Source: Muscardinus avellanarius
Taxonomy: Eukaryota > Chordata > Mammalia > Rodentia > Gliridae
DNA: 64,000 nt
Assembly (NCBI GenBank): GCA_963383645.1
Contig: OY726569.1
Span: 77,160,135 to 77,224,134, forward strand
Direction: 5' to 3'
Each line of letters starts with the position of its first letter. Position 1 is the first letter of the stretch. Positions 1-12,640 of the stretch are shown one piece after another. The translations under genes were made by a program, and so were the position numbers. The notes beneath the pieces are model-generated. The model made no database searches. It was given only the letters and a program-made list of their open reading frames with translations, and was not told the DNA's origin.

Positions 1-410
1 TCTCCTGTATTGAGATGAGCCGAAGAGCTGCTCTTTACAACCAAGCAGGTGATGCAGATACCCAGGGAAGGAATGAGCTGTCCTCCCCACATCCCAAGCA
101 AAGAAAGGAGTTAGCTGCTAAGACCAAATGAAAGCAGAGAAAAGTAGGAAGTCCATGAGTTGTTCTTGATTTTGTCTTTTCCTCACAGAAACTATCAGTC
201 TAAAGTTTGATTCTTGCTTGAATAAAGGGGATTAAGGGTTAGGTTGATACCTTCATGTTAAGTATTTTACAGCTATTGTGGCACAGGCACTAGTCAGACA
301 GAAGACAGGCCTGGACATAGCCAATGGACAAGATCCTGGATACCCCAGGTGAGGTGTTAACCTTCTCATTGCAAGGATGTGCAGATGTGACAGGGTCCTG
401 GGAAAGTGTG

Positions 411-1010
411 TTAGTCGGCTTTCCATTACTGTAACAAATGCCTGAGATAACCTACTTATAGACAAAAGGTTTATTTTATCTCACAGTTTTGGAGGTTCTT
501 GTCTATCATTGGTTGGTCCTGTTGCTCTTAGGCTCATGGCAAGCCAGCCACATCATGACTGGAGCAGGTGGCAAGGCAAAGCTGCTCGCCTCTTGGCAAG
601 CCAGGGAGAGGAAAGGGAAGAGAAAGAGACCAGGACCCCACAGTCTCTGTGTGTGTGTGTGGGGGGGGTACTGGGCATGGAACCCAGGGGCCTTCTTCCT
701 CTGGTCTATACTCCTAGACCTATTGTTATGTTTTATTTGAAAACAGGGTCTCACTAAATTGCTGAGAGCCTCACTAAGTAGCTGAGGCTAGCTTCGAATC
801 TGCGCTATCCTCCTGTCTCACCCTCCCAAGTACTGGGATTACAAGCGTGCGCCACCATGCCCAGCTCCACAGTCCCTTATGAGAGCACACTCCCAAGTAC
901 TCAACTTCCTCTTGCTAGGTCCTACCTCTTCCCCTCCCAGTAACTCCACGTGGGGACCCAGCCTTTAACACATGGGCCTATGGGGGACATTCTAGGTCAA
1001 ACCTACAAAA
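411..1010 (-). mobile_element. MaLR-like LTR remnant, split by a SINE
   Basis: The 5' part ('gtgttagtcggctttcc', 'ctgtaacaaatgcctgaga', 'tctcacagttttggaggtt') and 3' part ('ctaggtcctacctct', 'gggggacattctaggtcaaa') read as the antisense form of an ERVL-MaLR LTR. A SINE sits in the middle (646-866). Subfamily not assigned. Confidence 0.55.
646..866 (-). mobile_element. B1-dID/MEN SINE, antisense
   Basis: Typical antisense order: 'ggtactgggcatggaaccc', 'acagggtctcacta', 'gggattacaagcgtgcgcc'. Flanked by an 8-bp direct repeat CCACAGTC (638-645 and 867-874) that is the target-site duplication inside the older LTR. A G9 run and a (TG)n stretch mark its degenerate tail. Confidence 0.85.
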
Positions 1011-1189
1011 GAAAACCACTCAAGAGGCCAGCTTCAGACCGTAGGGAGGAATTGGGCCACAGCCGTATACCAACTGGGTGGAAGAGTCTCATATTTTTAT
1101 ATACGGTATGATCAGACCTTCGCATCTTAGCTGTGTGTCATCTCTGAATGGACACATTCATACACTTTGAGCCCAAAGATCAGTTAGAC

Positions 1190-1425
1190 AGTGTTTTTCA
1201 AACACAGATAAGTATCTGAATCACCTAATGTACTGGTTTAAAATGCACCTTTCTAGGCCTTTTAGCTAGAGATCATAAAGGCCGTGTTCACACCCACCCT
1301 ATAACCCTTCTGACCTCATAAACTCAGGAGAGTTAAATCCAGGTTTCCCAACCACCTAACAATAAGAAACAAATTCCAGAGCCCACCCACCCTCTCTGAG
1401 TCAAAATCTCTAAGACAGAAGCCCA
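1190..1425 (-). mobile_element. MER5-like hAT fragment, antisense
   Basis: Pieces such as 'tctgaatcacctaatgtact' and 'gagtcaaaatctctaag' resemble the MER5A/B non-autonomous hAT-Charlie family in antisense. Diverged and interrupted. Confidence 0.35.
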
Positions 1426-4164
1426 GGAAGCTGAACACCCAGAGGGTGCTTATCCTCAGCAAAGTGTAGGTACACCCATTCTGTTAAATGAGGACTGACC
1501 AAAGAACGGATGACTTTGCTAAGATGCACTATGGGCTACTGGGGGAGATGAGACCATAACCAAGATCTCTCAACTCCCAAGAAACTAGTATCATGCCACA
1601 CGGAGCTCCCTAAGAGAGTGTGCACGGGTTAACCATCTACTAATCCTCGTAAGAGGCCTTCTAGAGGAGCCCAGAGCAGGCAGTGACTTCTCCAGGGTCC
1701 ACCAGCCCACACACAGCACAGCAAAGAGCCCAAGCAGAGCCTGCCCCCCAGTACAGGCTCCCACACGCTCTTCTTCGTCTGATTGGAACACACCTGAGAT
1801 AGGCAGATGTGTTTCCCTTCCCTTCCTGACTGTAAGGAAAATAAGAATGCTCGGTGAAACTGTACCCTGGAGCAAACTCCTGCACAGTTCTTCAGTTAGC
1901 AGTCTGCTCCTCTTCCCCCAGCCTTCTAGAAGGATCTTAACATGTTCTATTTATAGGTGACCCACAGAGCACATTTTCTTTCCTTCTTTGGGTTCCCCAG
2001 GCCCCTATCGCTAAGCTATCATGACTCTGATACTCAGAGTGTGGGTAAAGTGGGGATTTTAAAACTCTCTGCTGGTTACCCCAAGGCCTTGATAACATCG
2101 CACCATCTCTCACTGGCCGTGCTAAGAGAAAACCACTTCCCGTCTCTCCCCAGCTGCTCACATACTTTAAAGTAAATCATCAAACGTCAGTTCTGCTGCA
2201 TTAATTGGGCCAATCTCTCTCCTCTGGGCCATGGTGAGCATGGGCACATGGAACCAGACTCGTCCTATACAGAAAGTGAGGCCCCTTCCCAGGAGAGGGG
2301 CCCCTTAGAGTATGGGTACAACCATGTGGTGACTTTGAAGGCCACCTTCTCACGCTGCCCACACATGTTCCCTTCTGCCCTGAAGACTGAAATCCTCCCA
2401 GCATGTCCAGGCCCTTTTCTGTGGTCAGTGATCACACTCAAAAGCCATCCAGAAAGAGTGCCCGAGGTGCCCTTAGCCATATTCTGATATGTCTTTGCTA
2501 AACCTGGTATCTTCCATAAATGATTCATGGGAGAATTCTAAGTGCATTTTATTTTCCAATAATCATCTCTCTCTGCCAGTCCATTATAGATGAACCAAGA
2601 TACGGAAGAATGGTGAACCTTATGAAAGATTATCCCCTGTGTGCCCAAAATTACCACCATGACCTTAGCAATATTAATCCCTGGCCCAATTTTGTTAAAT
2701 ATGTCATACACATCCTCAGGTCACTGGAACTGAATACATTGGCTCAGTGTAATTTTCTATCTGTATTAAGCGACCTGTATATATGGTTTAATCATGAGTG
2801 AGAACAGGCAGACATAAATCATAACCTTTGTATGCTGGAAATAAAAGGCCTATGAACTGTCCAAAGGTCATCTAACCCATTCCCCTGCATCTTCAAAGGC
2901 ATTGCCTTAATCATTCCAGGCAGACTCAACTACAACTTCTTGGTTTAAAAGAAGAAAAAAAAAAAAAAGAGAGAAGAAAAGAAAAAGAAAGTTCAAACCC
3001 AGGAAGATGCCAAACCTTTTCCTGCAAGCTCTATTGATATTAGCAGGTCCTATGAAGTTCTTCCCAATGTCATGATGGAGTTCTTACTTTTTCTTTAGTG
3101 TAGATGGAGAACAGCCCATCAAGTGAATGAAGCTGATCTACCATCAGTAAATTATGAGACCGTGCCTGTGTTTACACTTCTATTCTCCATCAAGGGATCT
3201 GTTTATTTAATTGATGGCCTCTACCTTCTTTAAAGGTTACTTTGGTATTTAACAGGTGTTGAGAGAGCTTGAGCCATGATAAATTATATCCACATTTACT
3301 CTGCTCCTCCCCCCCAACCACCACTATCATACAGGTGTGAACCCGTACAGCCTAGACAGTCTATTCTGTGCCACTTAAATTGCTTACCTCCCTATGAAGT
3401 CACCAGTGAGCTGCCAATTGCGCAACTTAATAATCTCATCTTGATTCTGATATGGCTTGGACTCTAAAACATTCCTGTGAGAGGTGCTCGGAAGAACTAG
3501 GGCTGCATCGCCTGGAAAAAAAAGATACCCAGAGGAAAAGAATTCTGGGTTCAAGGATCCAATTGGCTTGGAATACTCCTGTGCTCTTTTGGCACACATT
3601 TATTTGTTACTTTTCAGTTCTGAGGGTCAAAGCTCCTAAAATCAAGGTATTAGCAGGGCTGCATTCTCTTCTCTGGGCTCTTGCCTTTTTTTAGCATGTA
3701 GGCTGCCCACATCCCTTGCCTTGTGGCCCCTTCCATGTCCAAAGCCAGTAATGGCGGGTCAAGTCCTCCTCCAATTGCATCAAATTGGGAATGCCCACAT
3801 TCCTTGGATATCTTTGAGAAGCCACGATTACAATCCCCTAACTGGTAGAGTTACAGCCAGTAGATAGAAGTCACTGAAAGTCCAATTTCAGTCCTGTCCA
3901 AAAGTTGAGGATGTAAAGAACTTTGAAGTAGCTAGAGCTGCCTAGAGGCAGAATTGGCAGCTACTGAAGCTACTGAATCCCCAGTTCTTAGAGGGTTTCG
4001 CGCACAGACCCAAAATCCACTTTACCTTAAATAAGTAGCTATGATGTGCCACACACTCTGGTAAGTACTTTTGATTTCTTACATCACATACTCCTCACAA
4101 GAGTCCTACTAAACAGACATTATTACTATAGAAAAGATAAATGCAATGTTCCAAGAAGCTCGAG
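1426..4164. other. Non-coding DNA, no gene seen
   Basis: Short ORFs here (60-94 codons) show no family resemblance and no splice context. A perfect MEF2 consensus lies at 1947-1956 and an A-rich run at 2947-2988. Confidence 0.6.
1947..1956. promoter_or_regulatory. MEF2 consensus site CTATTTATAG
   Basis: Exact match to CTA(A/T)4TAG, the core bound by MEF2 factors, outside any recognised repeat and about 22 kb downstream of the DPF3 stop. A 10-base match can occur by chance; functional only if conserved. Confidence 0.3.
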
Positions 4165-4310
4165 TGAGCATCCCAGCTCTGCTTGATATTAGCTGCAAGA
4201 CCCTGGGCAAGTTATTTAGCCTCACCAGCCCTCAGGTTCCCCGTCTGCAAAATGGATAGAATAACAGAACCCACCTCAAGGGATAGTTCTGGGATTAAGT
4301 GTGGTCATGA
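4165..4310 (+). mobile_element. MIR SINE
   Basis: Clear MIR core and 3' part: 'cagctctgcttgatattagc', 'gaccctgggcaagttattta', 'ctgcaaaatggatagaataa', 'gggattaagtg'. Confidence 0.85.
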
Positions 4311-5060
4311 TCACAACTAATTTATTGTTTTCTTCAGTATTACCTGAGTATGCTTATCATGGGGTCCAGCTCATTGTGAAGGCTCCATACCTCTCACTGT
4401 GAAGTGGCTAAGCGGCAGGGAGTGGACTATTTGGCTGTCTGCCCGGCACCTGGACACCTTCTCCAGATGCCAGCAGTCAGACCTCAGGCAGCCATGTTCC
4501 TTTTACATGTCCCTGACCTCTCGGCCACGACAGATTGGACCAGAAATGGCCACCTGGTTCTAGCCCAGTTAATAGATGTTCTCTCCCCACAATTCTGAAC
4601 CGGGCCTTGACAGACACTGCAGCTCAGTCTCCGTGGGTTGTTTTGCTTGTACTTGGGTGACGTGGGGCATTGACTTTCACCATGCACACTGAAGAGCAGG
4701 AAAAACAGTCTTCCGAAAGAAGATTCAGCAGTGGCGCAGAAAGGAGCTGGGAAGAGACGGAGGGGCCAGGCAGCTCCACACGTCCTTCCTCTCCCTCCCA
4801 AGGCCACTGATTCCTACTGAATGGCATCCTTAAGACACCCTGTGCCCTCCTCATTTGTCCCTGTTTCAATTTAGTGGCCTTGAGTGGTGCCTGTGATTTA
4901 CGATCCTAAATGCACAGGCATTCACAAACATTTGTAGACCCTGGGAGCTGCCCCCTGGTTTTACCCATGAGGATCATTGTGGTCCAGAGAGGGTAGGTTT
5001 ACACAGGTACCAAGTGATGGCTGATCCAGGACCAGTATCTAGAACTAGAACCTTCCGGCA

Positions 5061-5271
5061 GCTGGGCATGGTAGCACATACCTGTAATCCCTGGAGTTAG
5101 GAGGCTAAGACAGGAGGAATGCAGCCTCAGCAATTTAGTAAGACTCTGTTTCAAAATAAATAATAAAAGAGGCTGGGCATGTGGTAGCTCAGAAGTAGGA
5201 TACCTCTGAGTTCAAAACCCAGAACTAAAAAAAAAAAAAAAAAAAAAAAAAACAACAACCACAATAATAAT
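5061..5271 (+). mobile_element. B1-dID/MEN SINE, sense
   Basis: Begins 'gctgggcatggtagcacata', has 'tctgtttcaaaataaataa' between the monomers and ends with a long A run decaying to (AAC)/(AAT). Approximate flanking duplication 'tagaacctt'/'tagagcctt'. Confidence 0.8.
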
Positions 5272-6040
5272 AGAGCCTTGGCTGCCCAGGTTAAGCTTCA
5301 CCCTCCACTCCTAGCTCTCTCCAAATCTATTTCCTCAGCTCCAGTACCAAGAGTTTGAGAGCTAAGATGACTGGAAGGGGGAGTGAAGATGGGGACTAGG
5401 AAGGGTCTCAGCATCTTGGAAAGAGTGCAAAGGAATTTTCACAGCGGGAGACCAAAACACCCATTCAAGAGGCTAATTTCAGTGCGGGATCTGGATTTCT
5501 TCCAACAGCACCTGGATCTGCCTGGATGATGATGCTGGGAAAGAGATGAGCCAGGCTTCATTTGCATATATGCAAATGAGGCCCTCCACAGCTGTCCAGA
5601 AGACACCTCTGCCTAGAGTGCCCAGCTCAGCAGGCTGGGGCTGGCTTTTATCTGTCAACTCAGCCCAGCAAGAAAGGGAGGCCAGCTTGCCACAGCCTCC
5701 CTCCCATCAAACTGGCAAGGACAGTCAGCCCAACCCACAGGGCTAGAGAAGCAGGGTTTAAGCCTCAAGAACAAGAAAGAGGCCTCCCTTTCTTCCTGAC
5801 CTGGAGGCTGTTTCTCTGTTGGGTGGGAGCAGAAGGTCAGACCATGAGGCAGGACTATCTGGGGGACCTTGGGAGGACTTCTCCATCTGTGCTGGCTGGA
5901 GAGCTGTCTACCACCCTTTCTGGGGACTCTCCCCACATCCCTTTCCCTGGCTTCAAAAACTACCCAGGCCCATTCCTACGGCTTTTGATCACCTACCCAC
6001 ATGTGCCCTACACTGCCCTCTCCACCCAGCAAGCAATTCT

Positions 6041-6045
6041 GTCTA

Positions 6046-6082
<37 letters not shown>

Positions 6083-6103
6083 GTCTCTGTCTCTCTCTGT
6101 CTC

Positions 6104-6189
<86 letters not shown>
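6041..6189. repeat. Compound microsatellite (TCTG)n(TC)n(AC)n
   Basis: Continuous simple repeat moving from TCTG/TC units to about 20 AC units. It generates several long but meaningless ORFs rich in Ser/Leu or Thr/His. Confidence 0.97.
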
Positions 6190-6193
<4 letters not shown>

Positions 6194-6458
6194 CAATCCC
6201 CTCCCCCACCTTCTGCCCAGTCCAGCCCAGTCTAACCCTGGGAAAGTACAGGAACAATACCTGGAGAAGGAGATCAGGTATCCTGGTGGGGGACTGGTCC
6301 CTACAAAACACACAGATGGTTAATCCCCAGGCTGTTCTGAGCTTTCTTTCTCCCTATGCCCTCCCTCTCTTCTCCTTCCAGCCTGGGGGCAGCTCCCACA
6401 CCCCGCCCTTCTCTTTGCTTTGCCCTGGATGGCAGTCAGCCAGTCATGGGATTGGTGG

Positions 6459-6460
<2 letters not shown>

Positions 6461-6517
<57 letters not shown>
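6461..6517. repeat. (TC)n microsatellite
   Basis: About 28 uninterrupted TC units after 'gtggacccc'. Confidence 0.97.
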
Positions 6518-6520
<3 letters not shown>

Positions 6521-6599
6521 TCTATCTCTTTCTCTCTTGGCTGTACTCTAGGGTCTAGGGTTGCACTGACAAGAGGTATTAAAGATTTTGAGCTATCAC

Positions 6600-6719
6600 A
6601 TACCCCTTTTGACAGTAGTCAGGCAGGTACACAGGCACATACACACAAATAGTCACTCACCCATGCACTCACATGCACACATGTACACACACTCACACAC
6701 ACACTCACACACACACAAT
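6600..6719. repeat. Imperfect (CA)n-rich tract
   Basis: CACACA and CACTCACA units mixed with other bases; low complexity. Confidence 0.8.
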
Positions 6720-8029
6720 CATTTGTACAAATTCAAGGACACCTGAAGCCCGCCCATGGCCTGGGGAGCAGCTTTCCAGAGGTCTTGCCCATGCTAGGAT
6801 GCTGGCCCAGCTCCTCCACCACAGTGGCCATACCTCCTGGGCTTAAGACAACAAAAGGAGTTACAGCAGGGTGCACCTTCCATTGCCCATTCCAGCTTCC
6901 CAGCCTTTTCTCTCCTCCTTCCTGCCATTGGCCCAGGGGCCTTGCTCCCTGCCCCCACACTCATCTCTAGCCCTCTCCCAGCTTGCTTCAGCTGCATGCA
7001 AGAGAAATGAAGGACAGGAAGAGACAGGAGGAGGAAGGGGAGCCAGCCCACAGTAGACAGGGGCCAGAGCAAAGGCCCAGTGGCCTCTCTCCCCTTTGTC
7101 TTAACTCCCAAAGAGGGCTCAGCCTCGCTCAGAGACCGTGGTCTGCAGCACACCCACCCACACACCCTGGACCTCAGGCCAGCCATGACAGCCAAGCTTG
7201 GGCCCCCACAATCATCAGCCAGCAGAAGGGTCCCAGTGACGGGGCCCTGCCCGGAGAGCCAGGAAGCTCTTGCAGGCTTCTCAAACCCAGCCTCCTCTGC
7301 ACAGCTCATCACACTCCAGGCCCAGGAACCTTCGGTTGCTCTTCACTGCTTCCAGCTAAGGTCACCGTCCTGTCCTGTCGAGGCTGTCCAGGCCACACCT
7401 CAGACCCAGGCGCTCCTGCCTCATCCTCCAAAGCTCAGCTGGGGCCACCCACCATATTTTCTTGTCTCTGTGCCTGTGCTCAGAGTTATCCATCCCTCCT
7501 CCTGCTACTGGCTAATGTCCACAGGAGCTCAAACACCACCTCCTCTCTGCAGCCTTTCTAGGTTTCTCCCCAACTGGAGTTTCTCCCAGCAAAACTCTTG
7601 GGACCCAGAGCTGACTTTTCTTACGGATTCTACCACATTATCCTCAGCTTCCACTAGCAAGCGTGACGAGGGGAGATGTTGGTAATGGAAGCCTATCATA
7701 TGCCGGGCACAGGGCCAAGAGCCTTCCATTGCTAAGTTGTGTCATTGGATTTTCCCACAAATGCAAGGTAGAAGGCCATTCTCTCCATGAAGAGGTAGAA
7801 GGACGCACAGCCATTTCCTGACTCCAAATCCCACCCACATTCCTCTATTCTATTCTGCCTCCTAAGCTTCTTGAGGGAATTTCTGTGTTGATGGCAGGAT
7901 CTTAGCCATCATTCACCCAGAATCAAGCTATTGCTACATCTGTCATTAAATGGTGGGAAAGAGGGAGGTCAGAGAAGGACAAGAAAGGAAGAACAGTGTG
8001 TGTCAGGCCTTATAGACATGTGATTGTAT
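6720..8029. other. GC-rich non-coding DNA
   Basis: Longest ORFs (172, 192 and 201 codons) overlap on both strands and are Pro/Ser/Leu-rich without a recognisable domain, as expected of GC-rich non-coding sequence. No gene assigned. Confidence 0.6.
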
Positions 8030-8165
8030 TTTTATTCTCAGAGCACCCTGATGAAGTAGGGGTGATCATTCCCGGTTTTCAGATGAGGAAATGGAGGCTC
8101 ATGGGAGCTCTGCGATATGTCCATCACCAATCACCCGGCTGGCGAGTGGCATGCAGCCATCCCTC
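8030..8165 (-). mobile_element. MIR SINE, antisense
   Basis: 'ttttcagatgaggaaatgga' and 'ggctcatgggagctc' followed by 'aatcacccggctggcgagtg' are the antisense MIR core. Confidence 0.75.
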
Positions 8166-8279
8166 CTGTGTCCTCAGGCCCCAAAGCTCCCTCCATGGGC
8201 AGCCTTAGCATGTGCACTGTGGCCAAGAAGAGCCTTCCCAGTTCCTCCCTGCAATGAGTAAATGGATCCTCACATGTTA

Positions 8280-8860
8280 GAGTCCAATGATTTTTGTAAT
8301 TGAAAGTATTTTCTTACTGACTTCCATAATGTAATTGGAAATGTATTCCCAAGGGCAATAATTTTGGCCTCAAGACATAATTAAAAGCATACAGGAGTGC
8401 AGTGTATATTTTTAAATGGCACAACTAGAAGAAAGCTAATGATTTTATGAGACAACAAAAACAACTGAAAGATCACCCCAGAAGCTGTGCTCCGCCCTCC
8501 CCAAAGCTGGATCCAGTTGGAAAAAGGCTGTCCTTGATTCTTACCTAAACCTTTAAATCAAAGGGTACTTGGAAACCACCAGTTTTAAACCCTGTACTTA
8601 GGTGCTCTTTATAATAGCTTTAGCCTGTGGATGCCTGTTTAGGGACTAAGCTAATAATGTATTTTTTTCAGGGTCCTTTATGAGCTCTTTAAAGGAAAAA
8701 GCTGGTCTTTTTGCCCCAGAGAAGCATGGAGATCATTTTCATAATTTATTATTTTCTTTAAGTGCATAGTAGATTTCCTTTAAGAGGAACACAGGGTGGT
8801 CCACTTAAAATAGATCCTGTTAAATAATGCAGTGGGACTTGAAGGCTTTGAGTTTTAAGT
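8280..8860. other. AT-rich unique block, candidate conserved non-coding element
   Basis: Unique DNA with homeodomain-type motifs (GTAATTG twice, CATAATTAAAAG) in an otherwise GC-richer area; no repeat family recognised. Conservation cannot be judged from one sequence. Confidence 0.25.
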
Positions 8861-9034
8861 AGGCTGTAGTAACCCCACAGAGAAACACGGGTAAAGGCCT
8901 AGCTGTCCGGTTCTTTCCCAGCCAACATAGCTGCCTTCCCTACCGGGGCCACCAATTGCACCAAGGCCATACCCCAGAGGAAACAGACCTATGTCTGTGA
9001 GGAGGCAGCTCTGTTCCTCACCCCCCTTTGTTTC

Positions 9035-9560
9035 ATGATTTTCTCATCCACTCATTCATTCACCACCCAAGCATTTGTTCATGAAGTCACGTATCCACCC
9101 ATCTGTTCATTTGTTGAATATAGAGCCATGGAGATTCAACAGTGGACCAGTCTCAGTCCCTGCACTCTCAGACAGCTCACTCTGATTGGGAAGGCCAGCA
9201 AGAAAGCTGAAAACTGGTGCAGGGATTGCCCGGTGCTGTAAGAGAGGAACAGACCCAACATGGCGGGGCTCTCCTGAAAGAGTAGCTGCTCCTGGCAAGT
9301 CAGAAGAAGATCCATGGGAGAGAGGGCTGAGATAAGCCTTTCAAAGGTTTGTGGGTGGAGAGAGAGTGTGTGTGAGAGATAACAGGAGCTTGGGGGTTTG
9401 GGGTGGCATTCTAGATAGAAGAACACAATTGAAACATGTGGACAAAAGACAGAACGGAAGCATAGAGGGGGGAGTGGTTTATCTTGGGAAATGAGGATTG
9501 TAAGAAACCATGAAAAAGGATTCAGAGGAAGGCTTGGGGCTGAGAGGAGCTGAAGGGGCT
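9035..9560 (+). mobile_element. L2-like LINE remnant
   Basis: 'ttcattcaccacccaagcat', 'agcatttgttcatg', 'gtctcagtccctgcactctc' and the following 'gccagcaagaaagctgaaaa' follow the order of L2 3' sequences, strongly diverged. Confidence 0.45.
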
Positions 9561-12235
9561 ATCTTGGAGGAGAATGCATAGAGGGGTGGCAGGGGAGCAC
9601 AGGTTCCAACTGGATGGAATCCAAGCCACACATCAAACAAAATGGCAGGCAAGTTGCCGGAACATCTGAGGCATAATTCTCAACTAGTTAAAGACTTAGA
9701 GCCCCTGACATCAGCTCTCTGCAGCCGAAGGCAGCCCTGAGTGCAGTCAGGGCTCTATGGGAGAGCTCGCCCAGCTTTGGGATGCAGCCTGCATTTCAGT
9801 GTCTGAGAGACAGGTCTCAGGCCAACTCAGACCAATATCCCTAGAATAAGGGAAAGGAGGGAGTTCCTTTAATACCCTCTCCATTTTAAAACTTAAATCA
9901 CTGTCGTCAAAGTTATGTATACCTTTCATGGCTCTGTTCCAGTGCACCTAACCACGAAGCCATTCAGTAGGTATATGATCTTCCTTACTATACATCTATA
10001 GGACCCGATGTCTGTCCTGAATTAAAGTCACTAATGGATGTGTGATTTTCCTCTGCTGTCCCATGGCTTCCCCTGGGATGTTCCCACATTGATACCGAGC
10101 TCAATGTATCTTCTGAGTCCACAGCCTTATGAGACAGTCAAGTTATGTCCATCAGAAATGGCTTGGGAGACCCCCACCCCAAGCATCTCCTTGGACACAG
10201 AGGACCTGGGGGTATAAGAGAAGCAGAGTGAGAAGAACTGAGGGTCTGGGCTCCATGGGGCCCTCCTGCACCCTCATTCCCCAGGGAGGCCCTATGAAGT
10301 TGTGTTTTCCCTCTCTGTTTTTGGTTGAGCCTGTGTTTAGTCCCTAGAGGGACTGCTATTATTTTCCTCAAGGTTTCAAGGGGGTTCAAAAGCATCTCAT
10401 ATTTCTCTGTTTGGCAAATAGTGGGTCCCCTGCCTCCTCTCCCAGGAATCAGGAATCCCAGAAATTAAAGCCAGTGGGACTCGGGTTTCTTTCTGAGGAG
10501 GGGCCTCTGCAGAGGGGGCCAGTGGAGCTCAGGAAATGCAGCCAGGAGTGGGGTACAGCAGGTCTTGGGTTTTCTGGGAGGCAAAGAAGGATACAGGCCA
10601 TGGACACAATGCCCTAAAACTGCAGAAGACAGGCTCGGGTTCCCTGGCCAGGACAGAGAACTCTCTCTTTCAGATCCACCCTGGGGCCAGCCTGGAAGGC
10701 CATAGCCAGAGCTGTGCTGTCCAATGTGATGGGAGGGGGAGCAGGCAGCAGCTGTCTCTGCTGGAGAAGGAGGGGGCAGGAAGGAGCCAGTCCCAGCCAG
10801 GAAAGTTGGCCCAGCCCAGATGCCAGCAGACAAGGAGCGGGAGCAGGAGGAGGGGATGGGAAGGAGCCAGGCTTCCAAACAGAGGCTTGGAGATGGCAGG
10901 CAGGCACTTCCAGAAGAGCAGGGCTGACACCTGAATCTCGCTCACTTCCCCCCGAGAACACTTTAATGAGGCTCACAGCTGTAATATCACAGAACGAGCA
11001 TTAACAATGCTAATTACCCAAAGTTTAGCCCGAACATGCTCAACCCACCCGCCTTGGGGACACACTTTTGTTCTGGTCCTGCTGGGCTGAGGCTTATGAC
11101 AGAGCTGTGACAGCAAAGGAGTAGAGTAGACCAGGGTGGGGGCGGGGCTGGCGAGCTGCCGGCTACAGGGATTCCAGGAGAAGAAGGGGTGAGTCCCGGC
11201 CATGACAGCGTCCTCCACTCTGCTCTGCGAAAGAGAAGCCCTGGTGAGGCCCGGGGCCCCTCAAGGAAAGCTGGGAATGGACTATGTCCCTCCTACCTGC
11301 CAATCTCATCATTACCTGCCTCCTGCGGCCTCAGGGGCCACCCCTTGTCCCCCTCTAGCCCCAAAGATGGTTTCCAAATGTTTTGTTTTTAAAGCAACAC
11401 AACCACCAACATTAAGATACAAATCCAATCAGAGCTATGCTGGCTAATGATTTGAGGGAAGAGTGGGGTTCTAGAACCTTCATTCCATCCCCACTCTCAG
11501 GCAAGGACTCTGAACCTCTCCAAAGTCCATCCCAGAGTCCTAGGCTTCTGCAGAATTGACTTGGAAAACCAGTGTTCCAGAACAAGCCAGCCTCGGGCAT
11601 CACCGTGGGCCAAGCCGTCCCAAGGTCCAAGTGGAGACAGGGTTTTTGGGTGCTCCAGAGGGCTCTGCCTCAGGTGAGATCAGGAGCTGAAGGACAGGCA
11701 TGGTCATTTGCATGCATATACACCTCCATCCGCTTGGCTCTTTTCCTAAATTTGTCTGAATCTAGGGCTGGATTTATCAAATCTTGTAACTGCATCCATA
11801 AAAGCCAAAAGTCACCCAGCTAGATGCCATCAGACCTAGAACTTCTGGCTCCTCTCACAGTATCCTTTCTGCTAACCCAAGGAACGGGAACTGCATTATG
11901 TCTCAACCCAACCCCGCCCCTTCGATTGTCCCCACCACGGGACAGCCACATCAATCTCTTATTCCTGGTCCCTACTTACTCCTCCCCGCTCTACCCAGTC
12001 ACCATCCCGCGCCTTTTCCTCTCCCCGAGGACAGAGCAGAGGAAATCCGTGCCACTCTGTGTCTATTTGGACATGACTTGGATCCCTTCAGCTTCCCCTT
12101 CTCTCCTCTATGCCTCTAACCTCCCAGAGCAACCACAGTTTCTGGTCTGTGTTAGTTACTTTCTCAGGCCCAGCAGACCATGGCACATGTGTTACCTCCT
12201 CCAAACCCTCTCTTGGCAATTGGTAGAATAAGACT
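9561..12235. other. Non-coding DNA with one candidate regulatory block
   Basis: No gene. 10955-11040 is AT-rich and motif-dense: 'TAATTA' at 11011-11016 directly follows the inverted repeat GCATT-aac-AATGC (10998-11010). Flanks are purine-rich or GC-rich. Confidence 0.5.
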
Positions 12236-12239
12236 GTCT

Positions 12240-12640
12240 CTGCTCACTTAGGATGCTATAACAAAATAAGACTGTTTCTGACTATTTGGGATCCTATAAC
12301 AAAATACCATAGACTAGGTGGCTGGGACACCACTTCTAGACAGTTCTAGAGGCCGGGAAGTATAAGATCAGGGTGATTTGGTGTCCGGTGAGGGCCCCAT
12401 TCCCCATAGGCACCATCATCACACTCTAACCTTACATGGTAAAGGGGATGGAGTCTCTCTTGAGCCTCCATTTATAAGAGCACTAATCCCATTTAGGAAG
12501 GCTCTGCCTCCATGATCTAATCAGCTCTGAAAGGACCCACCTCCAGATTCCAACATAAGGATTCAGAGGGGACATAAGATCATAGTAGGCTGAGATCATT
12601 GTATTCAGATCCTAGTAGACAGGGATGCAACGCTGGTGTC
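12240..12640 (-). mobile_element. MaLR-like LTR remnant, antisense
   Basis: 'aacaaaataccatagactag', 'ggccgggaagtataagatca', 'ggtgtccggtgagggcccc', 'gcactaatcccatttag' follow the order of an antisense ERVL-MaLR LTR. 12230-12300 carries an imperfect duplication ('aataagactgt') at the LTR edge. Confidence 0.55.

Noticed and set aside
5819..6558. Overlapping ORFs of 111-185 codons with Ser/Leu and Thr/His runs
   Set aside because: They exist only because the TC and AC microsatellites are open in all frames.
7080..7685. 201-codon plus ORF, longest outside simple repeats
   Set aside because: Pro/Ser/Leu-rich, overlaps two other long ORFs in other frames, no domain, no splice or promoter context; GC-rich chance ORF.
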